NCBI GenBank assembly: GCA_937877605.1
Contig: CALFJA010000081.1
Span: 1 to 22,397 of the forward strand
Reading direction: 5' to 3'
Source: an uncultured Prevotellaceae bacterium
Lineage (GTDB): Bacteria > Bacteroidota > Bacteroidia > Bacteroidales > Bacteroidaceae
Length of the DNA: 22,397 bases
Position 1 is the stretch's first letter, and every line of letters starts with the position of its first letter. Below, in pieces: positions 21,832 through 22,397 of the stretch. The notes under the pieces are model-generated. The model was not told the origin of the DNA. It saw nothing but the letters and a program-made list of their open reading frames with translations, and searched no databases. A program made the translations under genes and the position numbers.

Positions 21832-22397
21832 TTATTTCTTTTCGTTTTTCGGACTGGTATTGCGCACCTTGAAGTGGTCGAAGCCCAATCCGTAGACGCC
21901 TATCACGGCACTTTGCGACACGAAAGCATGGGGGTCTACCTCGTTGATGATGCGGAAAATCATGTTCGACTCCCGCTTCTTTGCCAGCACGAACAGCATC
22001 TTTACCTCGTGACCGGAATAGAATCCCTGCCCGTTGATGATGGTACAGCCACGCTTGCGCTGGGTGTTGATGCGGTGACCGATTTCCTGATAGTGCTCGG
22101 AGATGATGAAGAACTGCACCGAACGCCGCATGGAATTGATGACCTGGTCGATACAGAAGGCCGTTACCCACAGCACGACGAATCCGTAGATGACGGCTTC
22201 CCAGTCGTGCAGCACGAAGTAACTGCTGCTGATAATGACGATGTCGCACAGAAGTATGACGCGGCCGAACGACATATCGCGGTATTTGTTGACGATGGCG
22301 GCGATGATGTCCGTGCCACCCGTGGAGCCGTTGAACGCCAGGCCCAGCCCGACACCGCTTCCGCAGAAGATGGAACCTATGATACTGGCCATGAAAG
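21832..22397 (-). CDS. YitT family membrane protein (DUF161/DUF2179), N-terminus cut by window edge
   Basis: About 187 C-terminal residues are present; the family is roughly 280-300, so the first third lies outside the window. The visible part starts in a membrane segment (IIGSIFCGSGVGLGLAFNGSTGGTDIIAAIVNKY). The GSTGGTDI motif is typical of YitT/DUF161 repeats. Two more hydrophobic segments follow (VILLCDIVIISSSYFVL, AVIYGFVVLWVTAFCIDQVI), then a cytoplasmic DUF2179 domain (VQFFIISEHYQEIGHRI...GCTIINGQGFYSG...VLAKKRESNMIFRIINEVDPHAFVSQSAVIGVYGLGF). Function is not established for most members; some have been linked to transport. A Met codon at 22390-22392 is internal, not the start. Confidence 0.9.
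   Translation of the reverse strand, partial: FMASIIGSIFCGSGVGLGLAFNGSTGGTDIIAAIVNKYRDMSFGRVILLCDIVIISSSYFVLHDWEAVIYGFVVLWVTAFCIDQVINSMRRSVQFFIISEHYQEIGHRINTQRKRGCTIINGQGFYSGHEVKMLFVLAKKRESNMIFRIINEVDPHAFVSQSAVIGVYGLGFDHFKVRNTSPKNEKK

Overview
The window looks like chromosomal DNA of a Bacteroidales bacterium, most likely a Prevotella-type genus. The evidence is the Bacteroidetes promoter pattern TTTG-N19-21-TAnnTTTG in front of several genes, the absence of Shine-Dalgarno sequences, an S46 dipeptidyl peptidase, DapL-type lysine/diaminopimelate synthesis, AsnA, a fused SpmA-SpmB protein and an OMP_b-brl-type outer-membrane barrel. Genus is inference; no 16S or marker search could be run.

Layout. 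1-2535 (-): xylose catabolism operon xylB-xylA, with xylA running off the left edge. 2536-3042: intergenic region with an imperfect inverted-repeat cluster and a promoter. 3043-7851 (+): tightly coupled three-gene operon (SpmA/SpmB-type membrane protein, Wzx-like flippase, secreted DPP7-like peptidase) ending in a perfect 18-bp hairpin. 7952-8618: a candidate structured RNA of about 230 nt with a perfect promoter and terminator-like end, then a 67-aa two-helix membrane peptide. 8648-10875 (-): small lipoprotein and a CtpA-type S41 protease. 11032-11105 (+): tRNA-Asn with promoter and terminator. 11219-14219 (-): AT-richer module of a membrane-anchored winged-helix regulator and an outer-membrane barrel, separated by a hairpin built from four CTGACA/TGTCAG hexamers. 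14338-14765: intergenic repeats. 14766-15803 (-): asnA. 16083-18201 (+): dapF-dapL. 18233-19620 (-): paired half-size CHR transporters plus a 74-aa membrane peptide. 19708-20202 (-): an orphan carboxypeptidase-regulatory-like domain protein. 20203-20915: repeat-bearing intergenic region. 20916-21755 (+): OmpA-like lipoprotein. 21832-22397 (-): YitT-family protein cut by the right edge.

Most of the window is housekeeping or core metabolism. dapF and dapL together supply meso-diaminopimelate for peptidoglycan and lysine, and the OmpA-like lipoprotein probably anchors the outer membrane to that peptidoglycan. The parts most worth a second look are the structured RNA with its small membrane peptide (7952-8483), and the regulator/receptor module (11219-14337), whose intergenic hairpin has the geometry of both a terminator and an OmpR-type operator. 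I found no CRISPR array, transposase, integrase or phage gene.
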